Below are positions 33,801 through 38,219 of a stretch of 38,791 nt of DNA, one piece after another. Within the stretch, counting starts at the first letter, position 1. The number at the start of each line of letters is the position of its first letter. The stretch comes from CAYMKL01 sp964390805 (GTDB lineage Bacteria > Chloroflexota > Anaerolineae > VGOG01): positions 1 through 38,791 of the forward strand of contig CAYMKL010000063.1 in assembly GCA_964390805.1 (NCBI GenBank). Direction: 5' to 3'. Under the pieces are notes generated by a model, which searched no databases, had not been told where the DNA came from, and was given only the letters and a program-made list of their open reading frames with translations. Both the position numbers and the translations under genes were made by a program.

Positions 33801-35757
33801 GGCCGACGAAATAGGTAATGGCCGGGTTGGGGTCGTCGCCGATGTAGATGTTGAAGGCCAAGTCGCCAACCTCGCGGGCGTACTCAGTGCCGGTGTTGCG
33901 GACTTTGTAGGTAAACCACAGTTCGGCAGCGTTCGAAGAGTCCACGGCTGTAGCGGTGCCCCAAGACTCTTCACTAGAGAAGGCTTCGCCATTAGTGATG
34001 GTGTGTTCCTCATATTGCTCGGTTGTTGTAGTTCGAGAGCCGCCCCAAGAACGCCCCTGGGTATTTGTTGTAGTTCGTACTGGTGCTGCCAGGATATTAG
34101 CAATCTCATACAGACGGGTGCTGATGAGCTCACCGGTTTGCAGATATGCGTAGCGCGTACCATCAAGAGCCCGGACTATGCCCTTTGTATCGAAGTTCTG
34201 ATTCAGTGTGACTTCTACCTGATTGTCTAACTGGACCTCATTTTGCAGCCTAACGTCAACGCTCTGGTATTGATTCATGTGAGTGATTTGCTGTGCTTGA
34301 TCTGGGGCAAATGCATCGCCAATATCCTGAAAGCCATCGACCACTGCCGCAACTCCCCCCACTGCTGTTCCTGCGCAGACTGCTCCGCCTGGGATGGAAA
34401 GAGCCCCTACACTGTAGACAGTGCCAATAGCTGCTGCAGTACAAGTAGTTACTGGCGCAACTACACCACCAACAACCTTTGCTGTACCAAGAGCAAACTT
34501 TCCCAACCGCCCCCAGAATCCACTGATTGTGCTTTGCGAATTGCCTAGAAAAGTCGTCAATGCTCTAGTTGTTGGCACTCTCTGCTGAAGAGACTCCGAG
34601 ACTTCTTGCCACTCATTCCACGTCTCCGTATTTGCCACGCTCGTGCTTGTCCCCTCCATCTTCGCCGTGCTGTACGAGCGCTCGGCGCCTTCGCCGATGG
34701 TGTGGTCGGTCGTCACCATTGTCACCGTCTCCACGTGCAGCGACGACTCTACCACGTCAATCTCCGGCACAGGGAAAGCCGCCACCAGCGGGTGGTCGCC
34801 GGGAGCCTCCACCCATGAGGGCATCTCGGCGAAGATAACGCCCCAGTCCTCGTTGCGTGGCAAGGCCCCGTAACCACAGTAGCCGCCGCTGCCGGGGCAG
34901 TAGGTGTTGCCAAACAATTCCTGTCCGTCGTCAAACTTGTCCCGGTCGGTGGACTCCCGGTTCATGTTCAGCCCCAACTCCCACCGCTCGGCTAGGTCCG
35001 GGATGGAGTCCTGGTCGTCGTCGTAGCAGCCGGTGTGATCCGGCGGCCAGCCGACGAAGGGCTTGCCAGTGGATGGGTAGCTGCCCCGCAGGTTGCCCAG
35101 CCAGTCCTTGGCAGCCTGCACCTCGTCGCCGTCGTTGGTGCCATCACCGTCGGAGTCGGGGTTCAGTGGGTCGGTGCACCACCATTCTTCCTGGGTGTTG
35201 GTCAGGCCGTCGGCGTCGTCGTCCACGCTGGATAGGGTGGTCAGGCCGGCTTTAAGCTCGGGGGTGAGGATAACCGCGGATTTGCGGAAAGACACGGATG
35301 GGTCAAGCCTGCGATCCGCGCTTTTCTGCTGATCCGCGGCTCTCTCCGCCAGCAACGGCCGCAGGCTGGCCGCCAGCCACGGCTTGGCCTGGGCATGGGC
35401 AGTCACCAGCATTCCCAGTTCGTCTGTGCCCTGCGGCTCGAAGCGCAGGCGGGCCAGGGTTTCCAACTGGTCGGCGTCGGCCAGGATAACCGCGGATTGC
35501 CAGAAAGACGCGGATTGGGCACTCTCATTATCCGCGTCTTTCTGCTGATCCGCGGTTCTCAACACCACCACCCCCAGCTTCTCCAACCGCGCCCAATCGG
35601 CCGGCGTGCGCACAGTCACCTGGGTGCGGTAGAGGCCGGACGAGGTGGGCAACGCCTCTACCTCTCCAGCCAGCTCCCTTGCCGAGCCTCCCGACGGAAC
35701 CAGCATACCCATTATCAAAATCGCGGCCACAAGTCTTTGCATTGCGTTCTTGAACAT
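24892..35757 (-). CDS. Giant exported protein with anthrax protective-antigen-like pore module and lectin/adhesin modules
   Basis: A 3,621-aa secreted protein. Signal peptide ~1-27. ~172-281: calcium-binding type-3 repeats, ending in DDDQDSIPDLAE. ~300-760: binary-toxin-B/protective-antigen-like region, with HPLVAAFPVPEIDV (~321), AELWFTYKVRNTGTEY (~606), SLTLNQMAAIDLGG (~679). ~1198-1241: HYDIN/choice-of-anchor-like. ~1243-1363: LecA-like (GWALPGASKGSLIAKVGDG). ~1606-1690: beta/gamma-crystallin pair. ~1706-1906 and ~2093-2346: Gly-rich regions. ~1925-1963 and ~2360-2550: SdrD-like repeats. ~2693-2920: two CARDB. ~2923-3206: two malectin-like repeats. ~3210-3320 and ~3498-3610: the ~105-aa module. 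~3323-3483: two GWN(L/W)I repeats. C-terminus VYLPLMLKSR. ATG 35757 has AAGGAGGG upstream. Confidence 0.85.
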   Translation of the reverse strand: MFKNAMQRLVAAILIMGMLVPSGGSARELAGEVEALPTSSGLYRTQVTVRTPADWARLEKLGVVVLRTADQQKDADNESAQSASFWQSAVILADADQLETLARLRFEPQGTDELGMLVTAHAQAKPWLAASLRPLLAERAADQQKSADRRLDPSVSFRKSAVILTPELKAGLTTLSSVDDDADGLTNTQEEWWCTDPLNPDSDGDGTNDGDEVQAAKDWLGNLRGSYPSTGKPFVGWPPDHTGCYDDDQDSIPDLAERWELGLNMNRESTDRDKFDDGQELFGNTYCPGSGGYCGYGALPRNEDWGVIFAEMPSWVEAPGDHPLVAAFPVPEIDVVESSLHVETVTMVTTDHTIGEGAERSYSTAKMEGTSTSVANTETWNEWQEVSESLQQRVPTTRALTTFLGNSQSTISGFWGRLGKFALGTAKVVGGVVAPVTTCTAAAIGTVYSVGALSIPGGAVCAGTAVGGVAAVVDGFQDIGDAFAPDQAQQITHMNQYQSVDVRLQNEVQLDNQVEVTLNQNFDTKGIVRALDGTRYAYLQTGELISTRLYEIANILAAPVRTTTNTQGRSWGGSRTTTTEQYEEHTITNGEAFSSEESWGTATAVDSSNAAELWFTYKVRNTGTEYAREVGDLAFNIYIGDDPNPAITYFVGPDLGGDGKFHNFMPGDEHTYTSRRISLTLNQMAAIDLGGPVRIVVEDFTYGIDELFYEDAVNSGVLVAIEDGTDDGDEAIDTYLIPTWGEETVLDILARYFPDTTDADGNLLAVWTPEYRPDTPGWCNEPNRVGTTLWCKHALSTADWWNIYTDGMGDGSEGFQDAPATPGSVALFRFNKDSDLDGYSDRSEIRLGTDPNDPADHPKPELIAGVHSIRSGDQVVATLSLLNTGLYDAYGVEAVMIAPADSVSITNNTVGGSGRVRALKQVIVGSRILLQSPLPDPWTQDDHAVPAVGGYYTGAEDHTYTFTASCGDPLGCDVGSDTWSLAWDDGAGANGTLNFGDGYASPTFLDVGTLGVKLALYSGEVYDGDSFTVEARTPRDTFQYTINREPYTEPVIIVSYNDPQGNHRFVTPVHLSTPTENLAPHSGKMLHGDADVEIVTQSPFDPEQANTTTLIAQAPVATRLVDAHLFLEFIDPEGTVVREEATTVTLETGPNVVPMTWNPADFNPAYDPEQDYIVMAFFTDWQGNILDTAARPLSSFQEDPKPVFALDETATTWDFGTVPQGTLLEHTFTLANTGMMNLKATVVGTGVRTDQNVPGNPAWTDTGLDVANGDAIGIRASGTVCYCGTTCCSGPDGSGEAAPGGWALPGASKGSLIAKVGDGTPFFVGSTYVNTVSSSGRLYLGTNDCGGCYGDNGGAYQAHIEIQGVPTSLQESPSFSVSPADATNLDVTLDTHYLPAGSFNRSILVRTSDPAYPTQTFQVQGTIDPYVGPARSMAVSPYRPWDQRVAVSGDRQYREVVTFDDTIAADATTVHPLRVYNDTRQTALGVGKEIAQAAASGGLATSMADEAGLTIGEQVYSHDHGTLSDSGEYPPFSQNKVIMTLDFGDGRDGALVVSTVASESTDGQAHGQSNPFVIPQGAQYTTVWIKSGAYAGMSVGSGNACDGSAGAYLYEHPNYQGRCTRFTWDEPDTDVFEIGNDTASSIAVHGAWRATLYEHDNYQGTSSVFTSSDSDLGNDAIGHDRASSIRIEPLGGRTITFRAQGEVRIDGTLSVNGMGYKGGRVVWGADHGYQGESYTGSGGHSTDPNGGGGAGGHVDGGGGGGGYGSSGQPGHDVWGDFSAEGGGTYGNSILSTLYYGSGGGSPGAQSANRSAAGGPGGGIVSIVAPVITVNGLISANGLNGGSVPNNPGNWRGGGGGSGGSILLKGSTINVGSNRIRALGGAGGYGTHNNGANLNGGNGGVGRIRIEYCDTFSGSTNPAASTQKLSCYGTVSGKVFSDNNGNGSQDAGEPGLAGVTVSLSGGQTQMSERDSGYALQDTNNQSGVFGDGSDGDLTVSSGQTKYVDNVRTRMTSTAGAGQKNVSVASTSGFPVGDEVLVIQMQGTGAGNYEFGTIASIGSGRLTLQGNLQHTYTVGGNSKAQVLRVPHYRNVTVQGGGTLTAHAWDGNTGGIVAFRVSGKATVSGTISVNGGNGSKIGPGQGTAAGGTGGGFRGGLARHTSSWPAQAQQGEGTSGDRGDSWSANGNGGGGGYIVGSSNGRGGGGGGNGTAGTDGCCDWYANRAGRGGPAGGSSDLSRMVFGGGGGGGVNDGNSAPSEGAGSGGSGGGIVVILSKEIEVSGAIAANGGNGGTGIPDGGTGGSGAGGSILIRTANATLGTSLITATGGAGDSSWGGGNGGDGRIRIEYCDTFSGSTNPSASVAKINFCYGTVSGKVFRDDNGNGSQDGEEPGLSGETVSLSCNGQTVTGSDGSYSLTANAPANCNVSVTPPTGHDCITPCSVDIALEVDSTTTVNFALRPRASISGKVFHDTNNSGVQDAGESGVEGVTVTLDGTGQTRTTASDGSYSFDDLTPDSYSVSVSVPDGYVNTTPTTVSCNLGAGDTCTANFGILMYDIEKDSGSQHQIRLFMPEDFHGGRRYWVQYGREMTFGGAGEATAQVKLPQVHYGEATMDVWLAEAGNSFVQINLDVGNDGTWDWGYNGSPAIPTTLETSDFADDLNDFMDGATPGPDDLVTVPLRVSLNTSGQLYLTNLVAAPDGISDVSIAPEDIQLNPTDPVEGDTVNVQATLHNASGYDTGGLTVSFFATPPDGFGETYIGAAFVSNIPAGGTADASIQWNTLGFTGDVPVRVVADPYNRVAETNDDNNEATASLTILTRPDLHVTAIELSDPEPVAGQPVTVTLTISNAGQTDAGTSALALYDGNPDDDGTLLGEGTSAVGGESQTTLEFTWTPTAPGLYRLFAVSDRDDAVNEFDEGNNQSWEDIYIGFAGPVLLDSGAAGDVQYTTEQGYGYVDEGQADILSDCGTEPYQTYRLDADGRVVYHFDHLLSGHFYHLDVTLYECGQGAGRQEVVKVDDITVGGPEDLGDGEEHRLSILLDPALYADRTISVTVEAYEGLGALVNEIALHDVDYRYADSGPVNDPQYPTGDLPYGWLDGSSTSASGSLPYQTARVDLLDNDVQYQFDELDPLKRYQVHLSFYQSSGNNRVQQIWIDGQPTGTELTIVSGQHYSATASAPLTAYQGDGSIVVSAVRTNASVGAMINEIALEEETQIDAATCPDLATPFWTIAYNNVTIAGQPAPPGTVVTAESPRGDVVGCFIVKQDTPGLYGFMPIYGEDPTAIPPIPGMRDGELVTFRVNGALAVPDPPLEWHDDKTPHPVDLEAGITRAQSILLDPNWNLISFRVEPPTPLVNQVLNSIEGRYDRVLGETGVYVPDLPDVYNTLKELHCGEGYYLRLTGVTSVNLLVEGLPCAADTPIPLHQGWNWIGYLPEETLPTTQALQSIEGHYQRVLSLDKVYDPALPEFSTLQEMSSGEGYLIYASNPVTLTYPAGGGGGLGVQPSTRETACADVAPTPYLTLIYGYITINGQPASIGTRIDVVTPRGEIAGCFVVEQVGQYGLMHVYGADGTAEPPIPGFQESELLDFRVNGITANASIVLSWQDDKAPHEVNLDATVHSVYLPLMLKSR
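35272..35341. repeat. In-frame palindromic element inside the giant gene, copy 1
   Basis: Two 28-base arms (35272-35299 and 35314-35341), starting AACCGCGGAT and ending ATCCGCGGCT, mirror each other with several mismatches around a 14-base loop. On the minus strand it encodes the protein segment AADQQKSADRRLDPSVSFRK. It sits just before the calcium-repeat region. Confidence 0.75.
35488..35557. repeat. In-frame palindromic element inside the giant gene, copy 2
   Basis: Arms 35488-35515 and 35530-35557 are nearly perfect inverted copies (AACCGCGGAT...CAGAAAGACGCGGAT). It encodes TADQQKDADNESAQSASFWQ, alignable with copy 1. It interrupts a small N-terminal beta domain between GVVVLR and AVILADADQLETL. 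Confidence 0.78.
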
Positions 35758-35793
35758 CTTACCCTCCTTATGAGTTAGCAACTCACGAGCGAG

Positions 35794-35840
35794 AAAAAAA
35801 CACCAGCCGTGGGGCACGCAAGAGCGCAGCCGTGGCTGGC
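35794..35840 (-). terminator. Intrinsic-terminator-like hairpin in the leader of the giant gene
   Basis: On the minus strand CCAGCC (35839-35834 region) pairs with GGCTGG and is followed by TGTTTTTTT. It lies between the giant gene promoter (35918-35945) and its ribosome site, so it could act as an attenuator. Alternatively it ends transcripts from the 36091-36715 genes. The same ~78-base unit recurs at 38602-38680. GAGTTGCTAACTC, a local palindrome, lies just before the ribosome site. Confidence 0.6.
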
Positions 35841-35917
35841 GTCGGGTTCAGGGATGATGTTTGCTGTGTCAGGCTGCGTCGTGTAGGCTGAGTTCCAGCG
35901 CCCCGCTAACTACAGCT

Positions 35918-35945
35918 ATTTTAGCACAGTTTGGCCCCCTGTCAA
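35918..35945 (-). promoter_or_regulatory. Sigma-70-type promoter of the giant gene
   Basis: TTGACA (35940-35945) and TAAAAT (35918-35923) on the minus strand, 16-base spacer. The start near 35911 gives a ~150-base leader before ATG 35757, long enough for the hairpin at 35794-35840. The first leader bases AGTTAGC are complementary to GCTAACT just before the ribosome site. Confidence 0.65.
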
Positions 35946-35990
35946 ATCACAGACAGATATGCCAGCCTCAGGGCACGGACTTGGCAGCAA

Positions 35991-36056
35991 CGGATAGCAA
36001 ACAGATAAGCGGATGGGGACCCTCGCCAGCTCATCTGTTTATCCGCTGCCTATCCG
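35991..36056. repeat. Palindromic dispersed repeat (CGGATAG / CTATCCG)
   Basis: CGGATAGCAAACAGATAAGC on the left mirrors ATCTGTTTATCCGC and CTATCCG on the right, with the inner words in permuted order. It resembles the AATCCGC-type repeats elsewhere. It lies in the gap between the giant gene promoter and the small minus-strand locus. Confidence 0.6.
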
Positions 36057-36090
36057 ATGCGGTTGAGCAAGAGCGTTGCCAGCCCGGGAC

Positions 36091-36321
36091 TCAGGTGGGA
36101 GCGGGACGCAGATTCAACTCCATCCAGACCAAGAACTGCTGGCACGTCATCTCCTCGGTAAGTTCGAGCTTTGTCTTGTTCTCCAGATGCAGATGGGAAA
36201 TGGGCTCGTAGCGATGCTGCTTCCAGTCGGCCCCGTAGCAGAGCCGAATGGCCGACAAATCAGCATGATTGTTGAAGAGTGAAATCAACTCGTCAAAATG
36301 CGTTGCAATTCCTGTGTCCAA
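36091..36321 (-). CDS. Small hypothetical protein downstream of an antitoxin-like gene
   Basis: A 76-aa product starting at TTG 36321 with AGGA just upstream; it overlaps the upstream antitoxin-like gene by 37 bases. The sequence (HFDELISLFNNHADLSAIRL, then SHLHLENKTKLELTEEMTCQ) has no family I can name. Position and overlap suggest it is the toxin-side partner of the 36285-36614 gene, perhaps shortened at the C-terminus. Confidence 0.5.
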   Translation of the reverse strand: MDTGIATHFDELISLFNNHADLSAIRLCYGADWKQHRYEPISHLHLENKTKLELTEEMTCQQFLVWMELNLRPAPT

Positions 36322-36614
36322 TCCTGGACTCCTTTATGACAAAACTCCCAGTGGGCTACGTCAGGCTCCCAGGTTGGTTGCTCACGATGCAGGCGTTCCA
36401 CGAAGTCGGGATCACTGCTGATCCTTTCCCTGAAGACTTCGTAACTACAGCCGTATTCCTCTTCCCACCGCCGGTCCTCGGCCCGCGGTGAAGCAATCTT
36501 ATCGCTGATCCGCTCTACGGTGTGCCGGCGGATGGCAGCTTCTACCTCCTCGCCCACATCTCCCAGGGAATGTAACGTTTCCAGATAGATTTCTCGGATC
36601 GCTATGCTCGCCAC
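36285..36614 (-). CDS. Small antitoxin-like protein
   Basis: A 109-aa product from GTG 36614, with GGAGG six bases upstream. The C-terminal half (RRWEEEYGCSYEVFRERI...VAHWEFCHKGVQDW) follows the same E-x-x-YG-x-S-x-E-x-F...W pattern as the 22776 and 23065 proteins. The N-terminal half differs. It is followed by an overlapping small gene, the usual order for such pairs. Confidence 0.6.
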   Translation of the reverse strand: MASIAIREIYLETLHSLGDVGEEVEAAIRRHTVERISDKIASPRAEDRRWEEEYGCSYEVFRERISSDPDFVERLHREQPTWEPDVAHWEFCHKGVQDWTQELQRILTS

Positions 36615-36715
36615 GGTTCACCTCCGTCAGCCAATGCCAAAAGAGTGGCCATCCTTTCAGTATCGGCAAACACCTCGTCGTAGATGTCAGGGACTATGCG
36701 GTACTCTGGCTCCAC
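36602..36715 (-). CDS. Possible 37-aa leader protein, perhaps leaderless
   Basis: GTG 36715 opens a 37-aa frame (VEPEYRIVPDIYDEVFADTE, then RMATLLALADGGEPWRA) whose stop overlaps the antitoxin-like start by 13 bases. It has protein-like composition. The -10 box ends nine bases before the GTG, so translation would be leaderless or nearly so. It may instead be the 3' end of a lost gene or just leader sequence. Confidence 0.4.
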   Translation of the reverse strand: MEPEYRIVPDIYDEVFADTERMATLLALADGGEPWRA

Positions 36716-36723
36716 CTTTTACC

Positions 36724-36752
36724 ATTCTATCACTTTTTCGCTCACCTGTCAA
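36724..36752 (-). promoter_or_regulatory. Strong sigma-70-type promoter of the small minus-strand locus
   Basis: TTGACA (36747-36752), a 17-base spacer, and TAGAAT (36724-36729) on the minus strand. The start is expected near 36717. Confidence 0.75.
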
Positions 36753-36780
36753 GAGGATTTGAGCGTCGGGCTCCAGGACC

Positions 36781-36930
36781 CGGTGCACCACCACTGCTCC
36801 GGGTGTTGGTCAGGCTGTCACCGTCGTCGCCCACGCTGGTTGGGGTGGCCAGGCCGGCTTTGAGCTCGGGAGTGAGAACAGGATGCGCGGGATTCACGGA
36901 TTGGCTCCGTGCACGATCCGCTAACTCTTC
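36781..36930 (-). pseudogene. Decayed duplicate of the calcium-repeat start of the giant gene
   Basis: Bases 36781-36880 align almost end to end with 35172-35271 of the giant gene, with about a 1-base shift in the middle. On the minus strand they read VLTPELKAGLATPTSVGDDG against VLTPELKAGLTTLSSVDDDA. The segment next to it (36881-36930) holds a GCGGGATTCACGGATT/GATCCGC palindrome at the same place as the in-frame element of the giant gene. No start, ribosome site or long frame remains. Confidence 0.7.
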
Positions 36931-36953
36931 TCAACCGACGAAGGTCGCGTCAA

Positions 36954-36982
36954 TTGACCTGGCTGATTTTCTATGCTATAAT
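36954..36982 (+). promoter_or_regulatory. Sigma-70-type promoter of the AbiEii cassette
   Basis: TTGACC (36954-36959), 17-base spacer, TATAAT (36977-36982). The start near 36989 gives a ~30-base leader before ATG 37020. The word ATGAACACA occurs at 36991 and again at 37020. Confidence 0.8.
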
Positions 36983-37019
36983 CAGTGCTGATGAACACAT
37001 TCGGAAAGGTGAATGAAAG

Positions 37020-37259
37020 ATGAACACAGGACAAGCTATCAAGCAAAGAGTTTACCAGGGCATTGACGGGTTGCCCTCCGAGAGCTTCGAGGAACTTTCC
37101 CACTTTCTCGACTTCCTCAAGTTCAAATACCAGGTTCAACAGCCCCGAAAAGTCGTGGCTCTGGGCGGACTGTGGAAGCACCTGGATTTTGACGTGACGG
37201 ATGCAGAGGTGCGGGCCTTGCGGCAGCGAGTGACGGCGCAGCTTCTGCGGAAGGTGTAG
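37020..37259 (+). CDS. Small antitoxin-like protein (DUF2281/VapB-like)
   Basis: The 79-aa protein starts MNTGQAIKQRVYQGIDGLPS and continues with a FEELSHFLDFLKFKYQ helix and a LGGLWKHLDFDVTDAEVRAL segment, the layout of small DUF2281-type antitoxins that precede PIN or nucleotidyltransferase toxins. AAAGG and GAATGAAAG precede ATG 37020. It begins the three-gene cassette under a strong promoter. Confidence 0.6.
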   Translation: MNTGQAIKQRVYQGIDGLPSESFEELSHFLDFLKFKYQVQQPRKVVALGGLWKHLDFDVTDAEVRALRQRVTAQLLRKV

Positions 37260-37264
37260 GTAGC

Positions 37265-37564
37265 ATGGAATATCTGGCTGACACCGTCGCTATGGATCAT
37301 TTAACACAACCCAGTCAACGTCTCTACTTCTTCTGGGACTACGAAATCAGCGATGAGGAAATTCGCCGCATCCTGCGTGACGGTGCTCCATCCGAGAAGG
37401 CCTGGGTGATCAGCCGCATCCTGGAATATGCTAAATGGGACGACATCTGGCGCTATCTGACGCTGGCGGATATCCGCGAACATTTCGCCAACCTTCACTT
37501 TCGGCGGCCGCAGGATCGAGAACTGTGGGCCTATGCCCTGGACAGGTGGATGCGGCATGACTAG
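37265..37564 (+). CDS. Small protein upstream of AbiEii-type toxin (DUF6922-like)
   Basis: The 99-aa product has RLYFFWDYEISDEEIRRIL, then EKAWVISRILEYAKWDDIWRY and LHFRRPQDRELWAYALDRW. This pattern is typical, from memory, of the small genes directly before AbiEii nucleotidyltransferases (DUF6922-type). It is likely the antitoxin or a partner. Its stop overlaps the toxin start by eight bases, giving translational coupling. Confidence 0.7.
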   Translation: MEYLADTVAMDHLTQPSQRLYFFWDYEISDEEIRRILRDGAPSEKAWVISRILEYAKWDDIWRYLTLADIREHFANLHFRRPQDRELWAYALDRWMRHD

Positions 37565-38219
37565 CCAGTGGCTCACACCCTTGCAGGCGGCTCTCCTCAC
37601 GCGCTTCTTCGCCACCGATACCGGCCAACTCTTCTTTCTGACCGGCGGCACGGCTTTGGCCGCCTACCACTTGCACCATCGCCTGAGCGTGGACCTGGAC
37701 CTGTTCACGCTGGACGATCTGGCCCTGCGAGAGACCGACGTGCTGATCCCCCAACTGGCTGCTGACCTGGGGTGTCGTATCGGTCGGGCACGACGGACGG
37801 AGCACTTTCGTCAGTTTCTCCTCGAGCCTGAGGCCGGAGAATCCCTGCAGATAGACCTGGTGCGGGACTTTGGGCCCCAGTACGGTGAGCACATCAAAAT
37901 GGGTGACATTGTCGTAGACAGCCTGGAGAACATTGGAGTCAACAAACTCACCGCTATCCTGGGGCGCACCGAGCCCAAGGACTTCGTAGACCTGTATTTC
38001 ATCCTACGTGCCGGCTACGATTTCGATGACTTGCTGGCGAAGGCTCAGGAGAAGGACCTTGGCTTGCAGCCCTTTTTTATGGCTGGGACATTGCTGCAGG
38101 TTCGCAACTTCCGTCACTTGCCAGCCACCACTCCCCCCCTCACGCTCCCCGAACTTCAGGATTTCATCATCTCCCTGGCCAACCTCCTGCTCGACCGCTC
38201 ACGCCCACCGGAGAACTGA
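37557..38219 (+). CDS. AbiEii/AbiGii-type nucleotidyltransferase toxin
   Basis: A 220-aa type IV toxin-antitoxin/abortive-infection nucleotidyltransferase. The catalytic core FFLTGGTALAAYHLHHRLSV, followed directly by DLDLF (residues ~27-50), is the GGTAL...HR-x-S-x-D-x-D motif. VNKLTAILGRTEPKDFVDLY later matches the conserved K...R-x-x-x-KD-x-x-D-x-Y block. AbiEii enzymes transfer nucleotides to RNA, including tRNA, and block growth during phage attack. ATG 37557 follows GGTGG and overlaps the upstream stop. The family is clear; whether this copy is active is unknown. Confidence 0.87.
   Translation: MTSQWLTPLQAALLTRFFATDTGQLFFLTGGTALAAYHLHHRLSVDLDLFTLDDLALRETDVLIPQLAADLGCRIGRARRTEHFRQFLLEPEAGESLQIDLVRDFGPQYGEHIKMGDIVVDSLENIGVNKLTAILGRTEPKDFVDLYFILRAGYDFDDLLAKAQEKDLGLQPFFMAGTLLQVRNFRHLPATTPPLTLPELQDFIISLANLLLDRSRPPEN

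Noticed and set aside
35757..35817. ATG 35817 as the start of the giant gene
   Set aside because: It lies in the terminator hairpin; ATG 35757 has AAGGAGGG and a normal signal peptide.
35794..35911. Cyclic-di-GMP (GEMM) riboswitch in the giant gene leader
   Set aside because: GGGCACGCAAG and GTAGTTAGCGGGG looked suggestive, but they lie on different strands or in the wrong order, and the conserved core is missing.
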